From the NCBI GenBank assembly GCA_026770025.1, contig JAMXDE010000005.1, positions 1,240,001 through 1,304,000 on the forward strand: 64,000 bases of DNA, written 5' to 3'. How positions within the stretch are numbered: position 1 is the stretch's first letter; the number at the start of each line of letters is the position of its first letter. The notes under the pieces were generated by a model. That model did no database searches. It worked only from the letters and a program-made list of their open reading frames with translations, and was not told where the DNA came from. Source of the stretch: Craspedostauros australis (taxonomy: Eukaryota; Bacillariophyta; Bacillariophyceae; Mastogloiales; Achnanthaceae). A program made the position numbers and the translations under genes. Positions 1 through 10,760 of this stretch are shown one piece after another.

Positions 1-599
1 TCACCCATGAATCCTACAAGTACAATTGGGTGGACTTCTCCGCCGCCATCATCAACCGCCGCGCAACTTCGCAAACCAAATACCGTGCCAACGAGGGCTG
101 CATCCCTTACCTCTTCCTGCGAGCGCTGAGAATTGCGAAAGCGTGCGAAGCCGATGGCGATGCCAACGATGGCAATGCCGGTGGCAGCAACACCAAGCGC
201 GTGTGCCGCTGCGCGCATCACGACGCAAACGTCTGTCCCTGTGGCATTGCGTGGGTGGTCTGGTACAACCTCGCCATCTCCTGCCACATTCTGGGGTGCC
301 GGTTGGGTGAGCGGGGACGCCAGTACTTGGACCGCGCCTACCATCTCTACGAAGTCGTGCGACGGCGAATCCTCTCGCAGACACCCTCCAAGGACTGGTC
401 CACTCTGCTGATGGCGGTCTACAACAACCAGGGCTGCATATACCACGAGTGCGCCATGTACGATGAATCCAACACATGTCTAGCAAAATTGGAAACTGTC
501 CTTTCCAACATGCCCGCCCACAGGGATGGCGCGGATTGGCAGGTCTTCTGCCTCAATTTGGCGCTGCTGCAGAAGCCAAAGCTGGCATGCGCCGCCTGA
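1..599 (+). CDS. TPR-like protein, 3' end only
   Basis: The frame is open from the first bases of the window to a TGA at 597-599, so this is the C-terminal part of a gene that begins upstream. The roughly 198 visible residues are rich in Trp, Tyr, Cys and Leu and include helix-turn-helix-like stretches (WYNLAISCHILG, YLDRAYHLYEVVRRRI, LLMAVYNNQGCIYHE) with tetratricopeptide-style spacing. I recall proteins with the 'AVYNNQGCIYHE' type of motif as lineage-expanded TPR-like proteins in diatoms, but no function follows from this. The middle (GDANDGNAGGSNTK) is a low-complexity loop. No upstream start can be seen; the frame has no in-frame ATG before the conserved part. Confidence 0.6.
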   Translation, partial: THESYKYNWVDFSAAIINRRATSQTKYRANEGCIPYLFLRALRIAKACEADGDANDGNAGGSNTKRVCRCAHHDANVCPCGIAWVVWYNLAISCHILGCRLGERGRQYLDRAYHLYEVVRRRILSQTPSKDWSTLLMAVYNNQGCIYHECAMYDESNTCLAKLETVLSNMPAHRDGADWQVFCLNLALLQKPKLACAA

Positions 600-1629
600 T
601 ACAGGAGACAGACCCATCCAGAGAGGGAAATCTACTGCTCTCTGCCTCCATCGTATTCATATCCACAGCAACATGAATGCATTAACGAACGAACGAACGA
701 ACAAAAGAATACGTGGTTCATCAATCGACTGATCCATCAATTCATTCCTCATGCCCTTCGATGCGTCGAAACTTTTGGGGCAAGCTCTCCGTACCAGTAC
801 GCCTCGGTGATATCTTCGGCTACGAGCGCGGTACAGCATCCTGCGATAATACCATATGATGCATAATATAGCATAATACAGCATGATCTAATATGATGTG
901 ACGATGTGATGGCGTCGTGCCCTCATGCGCATACGGCATGCTGGTCCCGAGGCGTCATTCCTCTCTCTCTCTCTCTCTTCTTGTGCCCAACGACAGGAGG
1001 AAAGTCATCTCCATCGTCAGTCTGTGTTGTTTCACTTCGAATATGTATGTATGTCGGTTTGAAAACAACGAAATGACATCCACTATTCTTCAAACAGTCA
1101 AACAATAAACTGCCTCGATCAGACATGCATATGAAAGCGCAAGAACCGATTGTTGATTTCGGTACAGGTTGGATCGAAGCAGTCGATGTTGTTGACACCA
1201 ACACACCATCTCTTGACACGACACGACAGAAGTGACAGCGCGCAAATCTTTTCGATGCACCTGCAACCTCCGCCTTCCACATCCATCACACACACACACC
1301 TGCCTCGGCATCTGCAACTGCATCGACGTCGACATCCACATCAGCAATCATTCATATTATACTCAAGAGGAGCACAGTCATCAGTTCAAGCATTGGCCTC
1401 AACAGTGCAACATCGTATAATAGCATCGTAGCATCGTAGCTACTCAAGAGTCGCAGCAGACGAGTTCGTCCAGATTTGTGCTGCTAGAGCCAGAACTGGA
1501 TTGCCAAATCTGAAAACGATCATTATCGTTGCGCCGGCTGCCAACGTCGCCGAGGAGACCTCGCCAGTAGCACTTGTGGCGAATACCGCCACCTCCGGAT
1601 CCCACACTCCATTCCACAACGAACGGAGG
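600..1629. other. Intergenic, no gene seen
   Basis: There is no supported gene. It holds a GAAC/AACG tandem near 684-700, an AT-rich stretch at about 848-900 built from repeated ATAAT/CATGATG words, a CT dinucleotide run at 961-978 and a short CA run near 1288. Open frames here are short and without recognisable composition. Confidence 0.6.
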
Positions 1630-2980
1630 ATGCGTCGCTCTTCCCATCTGCCGCTGTGGTTCGCGTGCCTCCAGTTGCTCCCAGCAATTGTCACGGGACG
1701 GTTTGCGCTGACAGGCCCCGTGGTTTCGTTGACACTGCGAGAACGGGCCTCCGCATCCGCAGCAACATCAACATCAAGCAAGGATGATGGTGATGCTGAC
1801 AGCGATGAAGCCTCGAAGCGATGGCTGAACATGGACAGCCTTCATCCGACAGCGCTGTGGACGCTGGACAGCACGAGACGCCCGTTGCCGAATTGGTTCC
1901 CAGCCCTCAAATCTCTCAAGACCAATCTGGCGTACAGATACGACGATCTCAAGCGGATGCCGTCCTTCGTCGAGACGGACGCCGCCATCTCCACCAGCGT
2001 CTGCGACCTCAACATCCAACCATCGTACGAGTTCCGTTCCAAGCGCGTCAACCTCCTCGTGATGGCATCGCGCGGTGCGTCATATGCCATGGCTCGATTC
2101 GCGACGCGAGGCGATCGATGGTTGGAGTTCGCCAAGGGATGTTGCACGGTCAACTTCCCTCGGGCCACTGCTTCGTCGGTGTTAGGTGGTATCCGCGTCA
2201 CGCCCGCCTACGATTTCCTCCAGAACGAGGCATCCTGCAAGGTGGAGGCGACGACGGGCACGCAACGAACGAAGGCGGTGCTGGATTTGGAATCAAGAAA
2301 CCCCACAGTCTCCATCGTCCATGCTCTTGACGAAAGGTACGCACGTCTACAAAAAACTTGGTGTCTGCGGTGTATCATTCGTAGACACATGCTTGTGCAT
2401 GTGTACGTTTGATTCGAAAACTTGCATGCGGCTGTCTGCGTTGACATTTGACTTGACCATCCCGCATAGCGACTTGGATCAGATTTGCCATGGCCTAGCT
2501 GGTCTGGCCTGCCTTTATCCGATCGGATTTGTTGGTGGCCTCTTGAATGCAGACTTGAACATCCATTATCAAGCAGAGAGCAAGCATGGTCGCCACTCCC
2601 GAACAATCGACATTCCGTCCTCACCGTTCCACAACAACTGTATGTTTCCACTTTCGCGACCTCGGCCTCCCAACTCGCGATCATGGCACCGAAACCATCC
2701 ACCTGTTTCACTCCACTTGGACGCATTGCGCGTTTGGAACAGACACACGATCGCCCCTGTCATTTCTCTGCGAGATGCGAAGATCACCTACCAGTGGAGC
2801 ATTGCGCTATCATCTGGGTCGATCCGGGCGAAAGTGGATCCCACATCAGCAGTGTACCTCACGTGGACTGATAAATCTACGCGGGGGACTTGGGTGACAG
2901 ACTTGCGCTTGCCATTGGAGGGCACGACGGTTGCCGCGCTGTCTGCTGATGTGCAGATCCGTCGGCAGTTCGTGTTCTAA
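1630..2980 (+). CDS. Beta-barrel-like (outer membrane protein-like) protein, two exons
   Basis: I model exons 1630-2336 and 2743-2980 (314 aa) with a 406-bp intron (GTACGC...AACAG) that rejoins the frame inside an Arg codon: ...VHALDER/HTIAPVISL. The evidence is inferential: the second exon consists of alternating polar/hydrophobic strands (AKITYQWSIAL, SAVYLTWTD, WVTDLRLPL) and the protein ends in RRQFVF, with the terminal Phe typical of outer-membrane beta barrels. Exon 1 has a hydrophobic N-terminus after MRRSSH (signal or anchor), a Ser/Ala linker, then more strand-like segments. An outer envelope location (plastid or mitochondrion) is a guess. The open frame extends 43 codons upstream of the first ATG without another ATG, which sets the start. 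I do not recognise the family by name. Confidence 0.6.
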
Positions 2981-3225
2981 CCGTTCTGCAGTGTACGTAC
3001 TCGTGGAGCAGCATGTCTACTAGCACATAGCATGCAAAATTAAACGTGAAGTGAGCTATAGGAGGAAGGAAAGGCCATGGTCTTGCTGTTCCTGTGATGT
3101 GGTGACAGGAAGGAACGAAGACTTCGCGAATCTGTTCGCGAAACGTGATAAGCACCTTTCGAGGTCGTCGGTTGTACAACTTGACACACCAGAATCGGCG
3201 CCATTCAAATAGAACGTCTGTAGTT

Positions 3226-5140
3226 CGTAGACTTCCATGTGACTCCGATTCTGTCGGTTGAATTGGAAGAGGAGTCATAGTGCGTCCCATTTATCTCGTC
3301 AGTTGCACATATGCGAACACGAACCTCCGTCCATGTGAGCAGAGGCTCCATCACCTTGCGAAACGATGGACAAGCAGATTTATCAACACCCTTCTCCATC
3401 CAATCGTGTGGGTATGGCACAAGGATACCACGACTATGTCCAGACAACGAATTCCGACGGTTGTGATGCCAAAGATTCTTGGTGGGGTGACTTTCGGCCT
3501 CAGCAGCCAATTCAGATTTATTGATTCGTTCTTCCTCATCTGTGCACTCCGTGCCATCTTTTGCGAATCGACGACGCACCAAAGTGTCCCGATTGATGGT
3601 CGTCACTTCTATTCCTCCTCCAGGTGTTCTCCCTGCAGTCCTCCCCTTGCAGTTTCATCGGCATCGACTCAAGACCAAAGATCACACGCGTGTAATAAAT
3701 CTCAGGATCTTCTCCCCATCGTCTTGGGCAGACAACAACAGAATAGGGCACTGCCCTCACCGAATCTCGAAAAAACGAGAAAGATCCGAAGGATCTGTGC
3801 ATAGGATCCCAAGGCAGCTTCTCCGGTGCGCGTCTGTATGCACATACATTGTCGCATACTTGTCAGCGTTTGGATTTATAGCCTCTTTGATCTTGTCTGG
3901 ATTCCTTCCCGTTGTCCTCCTGACAAGGTGACACTCGACGGAACTCCCCAGATGCTGCACGGCCGGTGATGCCTCCAAAACACATCCTGGTTCGTCGTTT
4001 CTGATTCCCTCCGGATCTTTCTCACTTGAGGTGGTTGGGAATTATTGGTGGAGATGAAACACGTGCAGTTGTCAGCATCTCGGAGACAGATCGGCAGTAG
4101 GACACCTACTGCGATGGCTGTACGATCGTATCCAAAACCAATCCAACCCCCAACTTCCAACCCTCCAACATCGTTTGCCTGTTCGATCGCCTGTGCGCTC
4201 GCATCGTTTGTGTGCCCACATCGCTCGTATCTCCGACAATGAATTGATGCACATTTCCACACATCCTCACAAAAAGCAAAATCTGGATTGATTCACCCAT
4301 CAAACGCCAAAAGCCAACAACACCACCATGAAGCTCTCCGTTTCCTCCGCCATCGCTGCCACCCTCATGGGCATGTTCTCCACCGCCAACGCCGACGTCC
4401 TCTTGCAGAGCTTCGCCGGTGACAGCGGCTGGGAGGTGAAGACCGACAACGTCATCCCTGGTGGATCCTCCGTGGGCAACCTCCAGGGGGCAGGCGATCG
4501 TTCTTACTTCGATGGGTTTGTCAATTTCCAGCCATTCATTGGCCAACCAGGATTCGTCAAGATCGTTGGCACCAAGGCCTTCCCAAACATCGCTGGCTGC
4601 GCTGCCATCGAGGTCACCATGAACTCCCTCGTCGGCTACAATGGATACTTCATTGCCCTCGGAGACACTCCTCCGACTCCCGATATGCCAATTCCATTCG
4701 AATGGCGCGCCGCCATCCCTATCCCTGGACCAGGCCAGAACGGATACACCATCCCACTCGATGAGTTCAGCAACTACTGGGACTTTTCCACCGGCAAGAT
4801 CATCGTCCCATGCTACGCCGACCCAAGTGTCTGCCCAACCCCAGCTGTGCTGTCCAACATCCAGTTCATGGAGATCTGGGCACAAGGAGTCGAGGGACAG
4901 TTCGTCACTGATCTCTTCAGCATCAAGGCAGTCGGCTGCTAAATTGGCAGTTGTGGCCTCCGCCCTCTTCGAGGAGGGTTATGGGCATGGATCCCGGTGG
5001 CGCGAATTCAAGCAGATCCTGCCAATGCCAACTGGATGATGATTGCAAACCTACCGCATCTTCACACAGAATCGGTTGGTTTCATGCGGACTCATAAACA
5101 GCAGCAGCAATAGTCATACCCTTCACATGTCCACGCTCCT
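3226..5140. repeat. Left arm of a ~1.9-kb inverted segmental duplication
   Basis: This stretch matches the reverse complement of about 57985-59655. Matching landmarks include the GTGCGTCCCATTTAT word (3280s; reversed near 59590), the CACGAACCTCCG word, the TTTCTCACTTGAGGTGGTTGGG word (4018-4040; reversed near 59115), the whole CIA30-like gene, and the 3' stretch CACAGAATCGGTTGGTTTC (5070s; reversed near 58045). The left arm carries roughly 340 extra bases between about 3410 and 3850. The 3226-4327 part has no convincing gene of its own; open frames there are not conserved between the two arms. Confidence 0.9.
4328..4942 (+). CDS. Secreted CIA30-like domain protein, copy 1
   Basis: This is a 204-aa single-exon protein. 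Residues 1-22 are a textbook signal peptide (MKLSVSSAIAATL...STANA), so it enters the secretory route. The mature part begins with LLQSFAGDSGWEVKTDNVIPGG, then SSVGNLQG, a central FDGFVNFQPFIGQPGFVKI and a C-terminal TDLFSIKAVGC; this order (Trp, Asp, GGxS, GF) resembles the CIA30 / galactose-binding-like jelly-roll fold. In mitochondria CIA30 proteins assist complex I assembly, but a signal peptide argues for an extracellular or wall role here. Four Cys may form disulfides. Its inverted paralogue at 58180-58794 has the same length and differs at about 36 residues by my count. ATG in ACCACCATGA context. The family assignment is moderate; the gene call is strong. Confidence 0.8.
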   Translation: MKLSVSSAIAATLMGMFSTANADVLLQSFAGDSGWEVKTDNVIPGGSSVGNLQGAGDRSYFDGFVNFQPFIGQPGFVKIVGTKAFPNIAGCAAIEVTMNSLVGYNGYFIALGDTPPTPDMPIPFEWRAAIPIPGPGQNGYTIPLDEFSNYWDFSTGKIIVPCYADPSVCPTPAVLSNIQFMEIWAQGVEGQFVTDLFSIKAVGC

Positions 5141-5558
5141 CCCCAATAATAATGTAAAGATCTAGTCTTTCATCACAACTAGCGTAGAGTCGAATACACA
5201 CATTGGTAGGGTGGAGTATCGAGGCTAGGCTGGAGCAAACACACGCTCTCAATTCTCTGACTCGCACTCGGGATCTAATGCGAACCATCAATCCCGTCAA
5301 ATCCACGTCACAAGACCAAGATTTTCCCCATCGTCCGATTCTCAAAATCCAGACAATTCCGTGTTGCAGACCAACACATCGCTCATGGCGACGCTGAGCA
5401 TCGTGTGACGCAGAAGGTTGTACAGAGAGGTGCAAAGGGGTGCAGGGCAGCGACAGTTCCCGTGATGCTCTTGGGAGCAACTCCTGCGCAATCATACAAT
5501 AATTCTTGCTGTCAACAACATCGTCGTCACGTCGTCGATTCACAGCACAGCCAGTAGC
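4943..5558. other. 3' flank of CIA30-like gene, end of duplication, then unassigned
   Basis: The first ~200 bases belong to the inverted duplication. From about 5140 to 5558 I see no gene; short open frames on both strands lack family-like composition. Confidence 0.6.
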
Positions 5559-6281
5559 ATGATCCTGAGGAAGCTGTTTGCGATCTCCTTGGTGGCACCG
5601 TATTCATCACGTCGCTCCATCCATTCGCCTTCCACGGTCATCATGTCATCCAACGCCAAAGAATACTACCGCAAGGACGGTGTGCGCATCACCCACGATC
5701 CGTACTCGACAGGTATGGCGCAACAGTATGGTCTGCCAGGCAGCACGGACCCCGATGGTTTCGATCCGTACGCGGACACCGTCGGCGCGGGCATCTACGG
5801 CGGTTCCGTGGTGCGCAACGAGGCCGGTGAGGTCGTGATTGGTGAGCAGTATCAGAACCACAATAACCGACCCGGACCAGGCTACGATGGCAAGGGATAC
5901 TCCCTCATGAGCCGCGCAATCCAGGTCGGACCCGAAAAGGTCAAGGAGCTTGTCAGCGACTTTCCAGAACTCAAGGAAGAAATGTCCACGGGTGGTGCCC
6001 GCCCGTTGCACACATGCGGTATGTCCCAAAAGAACCAGCTATCCACGCAGGCCTTGATTGATGCAGGCGCGGATATTTACTCGCAGGACACGTACGGATA
6101 CACGGCGCTTCATCGCATGGCAAGCAACAATCTGACCATCGGAGGCGAGGCGTTAGTCAGGGCAGGCCAGGACCCCAAGAAGCCCATGGCTGGGGCAGAC
6201 AGCACTCCCATCCAGATTGCGCGACGGTCGCGAGCGCTCCAATTCCTCATGAAGATGCAGGAGCTTGGGCATTACGATTGA
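5559..6281 (+). CDS. Ankyrin-repeat protein with possible organelle presequence
   Basis: The product is 240 aa. Residues from about 130 contain ankyrin-type units: ARPLHTCGMSQKNQLSTQALIDAGADIYSQDTYGYTALHRMASNN, then a degenerate unit EALVRAGQDPKKPMAGADSTPIQIARRS, ending in a helix. The central region is rich in Gly/Tyr/Asp (STDPDGFDPYADTVGAGIYGGSVV). The first 28 residues are basic and Ser-rich without acids (RKLFAIS...SSRRSIHS), compatible with a mitochondrial presequence; a second ATG at 5643 (MSSNAKEYY) would remove it. Choosing the first ATG is therefore a guess. The binding partner is unknown. Confidence 0.75.
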   Translation: MILRKLFAISLVAPYSSRRSIHSPSTVIMSSNAKEYYRKDGVRITHDPYSTGMAQQYGLPGSTDPDGFDPYADTVGAGIYGGSVVRNEAGEVVIGEQYQNHNNRPGPGYDGKGYSLMSRAIQVGPEKVKELVSDFPELKEEMSTGGARPLHTCGMSQKNQLSTQALIDAGADIYSQDTYGYTALHRMASNNLTIGGEALVRAGQDPKKPMAGADSTPIQIARRSRALQFLMKMQELGHYD

Positions 6282-6613
6282 GGACCAAGACGACACAAAG
6301 GAAATTCCGAAATTGAGCTCGGACATCCTCTGCCTTCTTCTTTTTGCAACGTCTCTCTAGTGCTTTGGTATAATATCAACCATTAGGCAATACTCGTCCT
6401 ACATTTCACCATGTATCTGCATCTACAGGAGTGCCGCGTGAAATTGGAATGCTGCACTCTTTTGAAATTGGGTCACCCAGAGCACCCAGTTCTCACAGCA
6501 CGCATGCTGTGCGTTCGTGGTTGATAGAGGTGCAGCGTGTTCGTGTGTTGGCAACAATCTCGCCGGTTGTTTGGATTGCATCCCTCCGTCGCAACAACTT
6601 CCATCGTGCACCA
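6282..6613. other. Convergent intergenic spacer
   Basis: It lies between the 3' ends of the ankyrin gene and the MBOAT gene. No gene or clear element is seen. Confidence 0.6.
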
Positions 6614-7906
6614 TCAGTTTAGTTTTCGGATGTGGAAGACGCCAATGGCAAAGTCGTCCACGTATCCTCCCGTGATCCACGCCCCGTAGTACAGGTGAGC
6701 GAATGGAGCATGCGCCAGCACCAGCAATGTGGAAATGATTGGCGTGGGCAATGCCTTGGCGAATGATGCTACTCCTGGCAATTTGAGGAATGGCCGTTCC
6801 AGCAAAAGGAGAAGGCCCGTGAGAAAGAAGAAGATGGTGGTTCTGCCAAGTACGATGTCGTAGCATGTCTCCCCCTCCACACCATCGGGACCGCCACAGG
6901 ACTCGAACTTGTAGAACACGGTCGACCACGAGTAGTCGTGGAACACGCCGGATGCCACGAAGGTGAGAAGGATGGCCAGATTGAGCGGCACACATTTTTG
7001 CAGCGGCCGGAAAATTCCATGCTTCAGCAAGGCATGGATCATCATGTTCCAACGCTGCGTCCAGAATTCGGTGGCAGATCGGCTCGTCAGCATGGGGTTG
7101 GTGAAGATCGGAACCGTGGCAAAGCCCTGCAGCTGCGGCGACAGCGCCGAGCCGTTGAAGCCGATGAACAGAATGGAGTAAAGCATCAGGATCTGACAGT
7201 ACGCATTGGCCAGATGCTGCGGCGTGAACAGATCGAACGAGAATTCCGTGCTGTCCAATTCCACCGGATCATTCGGGAATGGCTTGTAGTCGAAGTGCGC
7301 CAGAAAAGAGAGCGTGAAGGAAACGAGAACGAAGTGCCACAGGGTGAACAGGGTCGTTTTCAATGTCTGGTACGGCGCCCCCTTGACGCGTTGCATCGTC
7401 TTGGCGTCCCAGATGCATGGCACCGGGGTCGAATAGTACGCGGCGTAATGCCCCAACGAGGTCTCAACTGCCGGCGAGGCTGGCGTTTCGTACATGGCCT
7501 CGATGACGCGAAAGCAGACGACGGTGGAAAAGGTGCCGGCCGCCATCTTGATGACCTTGTTGCGGACGTCGAGGACTTCCAAAGTGAGGTAGCTGGCGTA
7601 GGCTGCGATTGGGAAGATGATGCCCCAGCCCAGGAGTTGGGGCGCGATGCGATCCTTGCTGCCTGCCTTCCTCGGCTTGATGATGAGGGTGTAGATGATG
7701 GCACCGAACAGGCACTGGAGCCCCGTTTGGAGGCTGATCAGAGCACCCAGCTGAAGCCAGAGCTCCCCTTCCGGCATCAGCAGCCCAAAGGTGCCGTCGA
7801 AGCCTGGCAATTCGAACGTCATGGCCGGCTCACGGTCGTCGAGTACGAGCTTGTTGTCGAAGATGCTCTTGATCGGCTGCAGCATTCGCGCCATGATGGA
7901 GTCCAT
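6614..7906 (-). CDS. MBOAT-family acyltransferase, wax-synthase-like
   Basis: The product is 430 aa with about eight or nine hydrophobic membrane segments. The diagnostic block is SATEFWTQRWNMMIHALLKHGIF followed by RPLQKCVPLNLAILLTFVASGVFHDY: the FWxxRWN motif and the buried His in SGVFHDY match the MBOAT_2/wax synthase domain, which transfers a fatty acyl group from acyl-CoA to a long-chain alcohol, sterol or diacylglycerol in the ER membrane. I cannot decide the acceptor. The start is the first ATG in the frame (MDSIMARML); the frame is open further upstream to about 8116 but has no ATG there. It ends with a hydrophobic helix and HIRKLN. Storage-lipid synthesis would be a reasonable role in an alga. 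Confidence 0.85.
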   Translation of the reverse strand: MDSIMARMLQPIKSIFDNKLVLDDREPAMTFELPGFDGTFGLLMPEGELWLQLGALISLQTGLQCLFGAIIYTLIIKPRKAGSKDRIAPQLLGWGIIFPIAAYASYLTLEVLDVRNKVIKMAAGTFSTVVCFRVIEAMYETPASPAVETSLGHYAAYYSTPVPCIWDAKTMQRVKGAPYQTLKTTLFTLWHFVLVSFTLSFLAHFDYKPFPNDPVELDSTEFSFDLFTPQHLANAYCQILMLYSILFIGFNGSALSPQLQGFATVPIFTNPMLTSRSATEFWTQRWNMMIHALLKHGIFRPLQKCVPLNLAILLTFVASGVFHDYSWSTVFYKFESCGGPDGVEGETCYDIVLGRTTIFFFLTGLLLLLERPFLKLPGVASFAKALPTPIISTLLVLAHAPFAHLYYGAWITGGYVDDFAIGVFHIRKLN

Positions 7907-9058
7907 GGTAGAGTTGGCGTAGAATGACAAATAGTATGTTGTGCAATGCGGATGCTTGTAACAATTGTGGAATATAACGATCGTAAGTTGACACTTGGTT
8001 TGTTTTCGTGATGCCCAATTGTTGCACCGAGAGGAGTGAAGCTGAGGAGAGATGGATTTGCATGCGCGCACGCATGAATTCGCACCGTCCCTGTTCGACA
8101 AGAAGGAAGCTGTCAAAAGGTATCCAAGCGCTTTTCAATCTTCATCCTCTGCGCAGTCAACCCTTCATCCACCGGTTTTCACATCGCGCATCCACCCCAG
8201 ATCCTTCTGCTGATGCCCTTCACCACCAACACCCCCCTTTGCCTTGGTTCGAAATTAAAACCTCCATTCTTCTGCAGAGATCATCTTGGTTGATGAGGTT
8301 GGTACGAGAACAGAGTATAGTGTAGCAGAGTACTGTGCTCTCCGATGTTCTTGGCGCTTGTTCATTGCGTCATCTCAAATCCGCTTTTGATGTTGTTAAA
8401 ATTGTCTAACTTCGGTAGTGTATACTACGCACATTTCTGATCGTCTGTGCATCCGGGACTGGCCTCTTACGAATGAGAACAGTTGACCCGCATGACTGCA
8501 AATCTGTTGTTCGCAAACGATGTGTTTGGACCGACTGGCGTGTTACTATGTCTATTCAACGGAGTGCATCAGAGCGTGTCGAACCCAACTACTCATATTA
8601 AGGAACGTGTTATTGTCACATACACGCCGGAAACGATGCTTAGACGCTTTCCATTGGATAATAACATCATAGAGACACGATCAAGACATCTAAATCGTGG
8701 ACAACACGACAAGCACAAGATTCACTCACGGTCCATCTGGTTGGCCAGGTGTTACGCGTGAGTTTGTCGTGGGGCTGGTCAGCGGCTGCCTCCGACAACT
8801 GCCACGGCAACAAACAGCGCACTGACAACCCGACAAGAGCGGTGTGAGATCGTCCGTATCCAGAGAGCGCAAGCTGAAGAGCACGAACAACAGCGAAAGG
8901 CCAATCCACAGGAACGGCACAAAAGGAAACAAACAAGAGACACCACAACAAAACACACGAACACTCCTCCAACACAACCTCGCAATCCGCCCTCCACTGA
9001 ACATCCATTGAACATCCACTGAACACCCATCGAACAGCAGAAGTACACTCAGCCAACC
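7907..9058. other. Divergent intergenic region, no gene seen
   Basis: It separates the divergently transcribed MBOAT and V-ATPase genes and must contain both promoters. At 8990-9050 a short phrase (GAACATCCATT/GAACATCCACT/GAACACCCATC) is repeated three times just before the V-ATPase ATG. Minus-strand frames at 8667-9137 are Cys/Val-rich but show no family resemblance. Confidence 0.55.
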
Positions 9059-10393
9059 ATGAACACTGACGCCCCTCTGCCAGAACAAATACAATGCCCA
9101 TCGTATGCGGCCTGTCTAGGATACATGGGCGTGGCATCTGCCGTCTGCCTCAGCAACTGGGGAAGTGCCGTAAGTGATGCCACACACCATCCCACACGAC
9201 TCGCTGTCCGCGCTGTTATCGGCTCTTTGTCTCTCTCTCTTGTCCATGTCCTGAAATGCGGCTGCTCCATCCATGGCATCGTCGTCACCGTCACCCTTTG
9301 TTGTGCGATGCTCGAGTGCTTTGTCGCAGCCTGTTGTCGTCATCTGCAAGCAGACGGACTCGGCGCAAGATCGCGTAGCAACCACACGAACCGCAGGGTC
9401 ATCCGCAAAGACCCAGCACATCAAGAACAAAAAATTGGCTCTGTTGAGTTTTGCTTGTTGATCTGACATCTGGCGATTTCTGCGCTTCATCCATCTCAAC
9501 TTCATCTGTCCCCCAAACTCTCTCTCTCACCAACTCTCTTCGTCTCTGTCGACGTTCATGCTCGGATGTCATCACAATGATGCACCTGAACACACACACA
9601 TGTATGTATGTACTTGCATAATAAAATAGATGGGAACATGGAAGGCCGGAGTTAGCGTCGTCCACACTGGAATCAGACACCCCAGCTCCGTCATGAAGAA
9701 TGTCATTCCAATCGTCATGGCTGGAGTTATCGGCATTTACGGATTGATCGTCGGAGTCATCATCGCCCAGTCGATATCGATGCCGACCGCCGAAGGCAAC
9801 GTTTACTCAACATACACTGGACTGGCGCATCTGGCCTCCGGCCTGTGCTGCGGTCTCTCGGGTTTGGCCGCTGGCCTTTGCATTGGCATCGTCGGCGACT
9901 ACGGTGTGCGTGCCGTGGGGTACCGTGCATCTCAGATTACTCTCTTCCCATCGCAGATAGAAAAGGAGGGATACGCAAACGTCCCGGACGGTGAGGAGGC
10001 AATCGTCGAGGATGTCAGCGGATCGGATGATCAGAACAAGCTCTTCATCGGAATGCTCATCATGCTCATCTTTTCGGAAGCGCTCGCACTGTAGTAAGTC
10101 AAGCACATTGGATTGGATTGGATTGGATTGGCTTGCGTTCGACTGATTGGCTTGCCGCCTCGCATGAGATGGAGTCTTTCCATCTCCAGCATTGAATCAA
10201 CCGAGACTGTGACAAGCAAACGCCCTCAAAGCTTCATCCATCTCACGCCTGCGCTTTGCTCTTCTATTACACGACTCTTCCACGCACGATACATTGCACT
10301 GCGCTCTACTCCAATGAACCATCTCACCATGCAATTCACAGCGGAATGATCATCGCTTTGATCGTCAGTCAGCATACATACTCCTGCAAATAG
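9059..10393 (+). CDS. V-type ATPase proteolipid (c) subunit, three exons
   Basis: Exons 9059-9169, 9630-10093 and 10342-10393 give 208 aa. Splicing rejoins NWGSA/MGTWKAG and, within a Tyr codon, [16 protein letters not shown]. Introns are GTAAGT...ATAG (460 bp) and GTAAGT...CACAG (248 bp). Four membrane helices are clear: [53 protein letters not shown] and [18 protein letters not shown], the last with the essential proton-carrying Glu. It forms the rotor ring of the proton pump in vacuolar membranes. It is longer than usual (about 155-165 aa) mainly because roughly 36 extra, mostly acidic residues sit between helices 3 and 4 (residues about 134-176). Treating 9920-9956 as a cryptic intron would run into a stop, so the insertion is retained. 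Confidence 0.9.
10107..10131. repeat. (ATTGG)5 microsatellite in V-ATPase intron 2
   Basis: Five perfect ATTGG units begin 13 bases after the intron 2 donor. Confidence 0.95.
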
Positions 10394-10760
10394 ACATGAA
10401 GGCGGAGAACTGGAGCACTGTACGTACTCTGGCATCGTGCGCAAAGACTTTGAAGCATTTTCAGCAAGCAAGCTCCGTGAAACGCATCTTGGCGTGCACC
10501 AAGCAAACGGCCCAAAATAAATGAAACCTGTAAACCTTTAGGCACCTGGCTTGAATACCATATCGAGTAGTAGGCACGCATTTGTATTCTGCCAGAGTCG
10601 TTGTCTTTCTTTTTGTTGGATAGGGATGGAGCAGCACCATTGTGGTTCGCTGTCCTTTACGATCTATGTCTCACGCAGTCCAGCCAGTATCTTCCTCCTC
10701 CTCCAGAGCACCTGCGAGCCACGAAACACATACTGCGGCGGTAGCAACTCCAGTGATCAT
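10394..10760. other. Convergent spacer, no gene seen
   Basis: It lies between the 3' ends of the V-ATPase and nucleoporin genes. No element recognised. Confidence 0.6.

Noticed and set aside
3280-3804. 174-codon frame in the duplicated region
   Set aside because: The frame is not preserved in the inverted copy, which would be expected if it were a gene.
6938-7927. 329-codon plus-strand frame
   Set aside because: It is antisense to the MBOAT acyltransferase and has charged shadow composition.
9920-9956. Possible 37-bp intron in the V-ATPase gene
   Set aside because: Removing it shifts the frame into an immediate TAG, and 37 bp is shorter than any intron modelled here.
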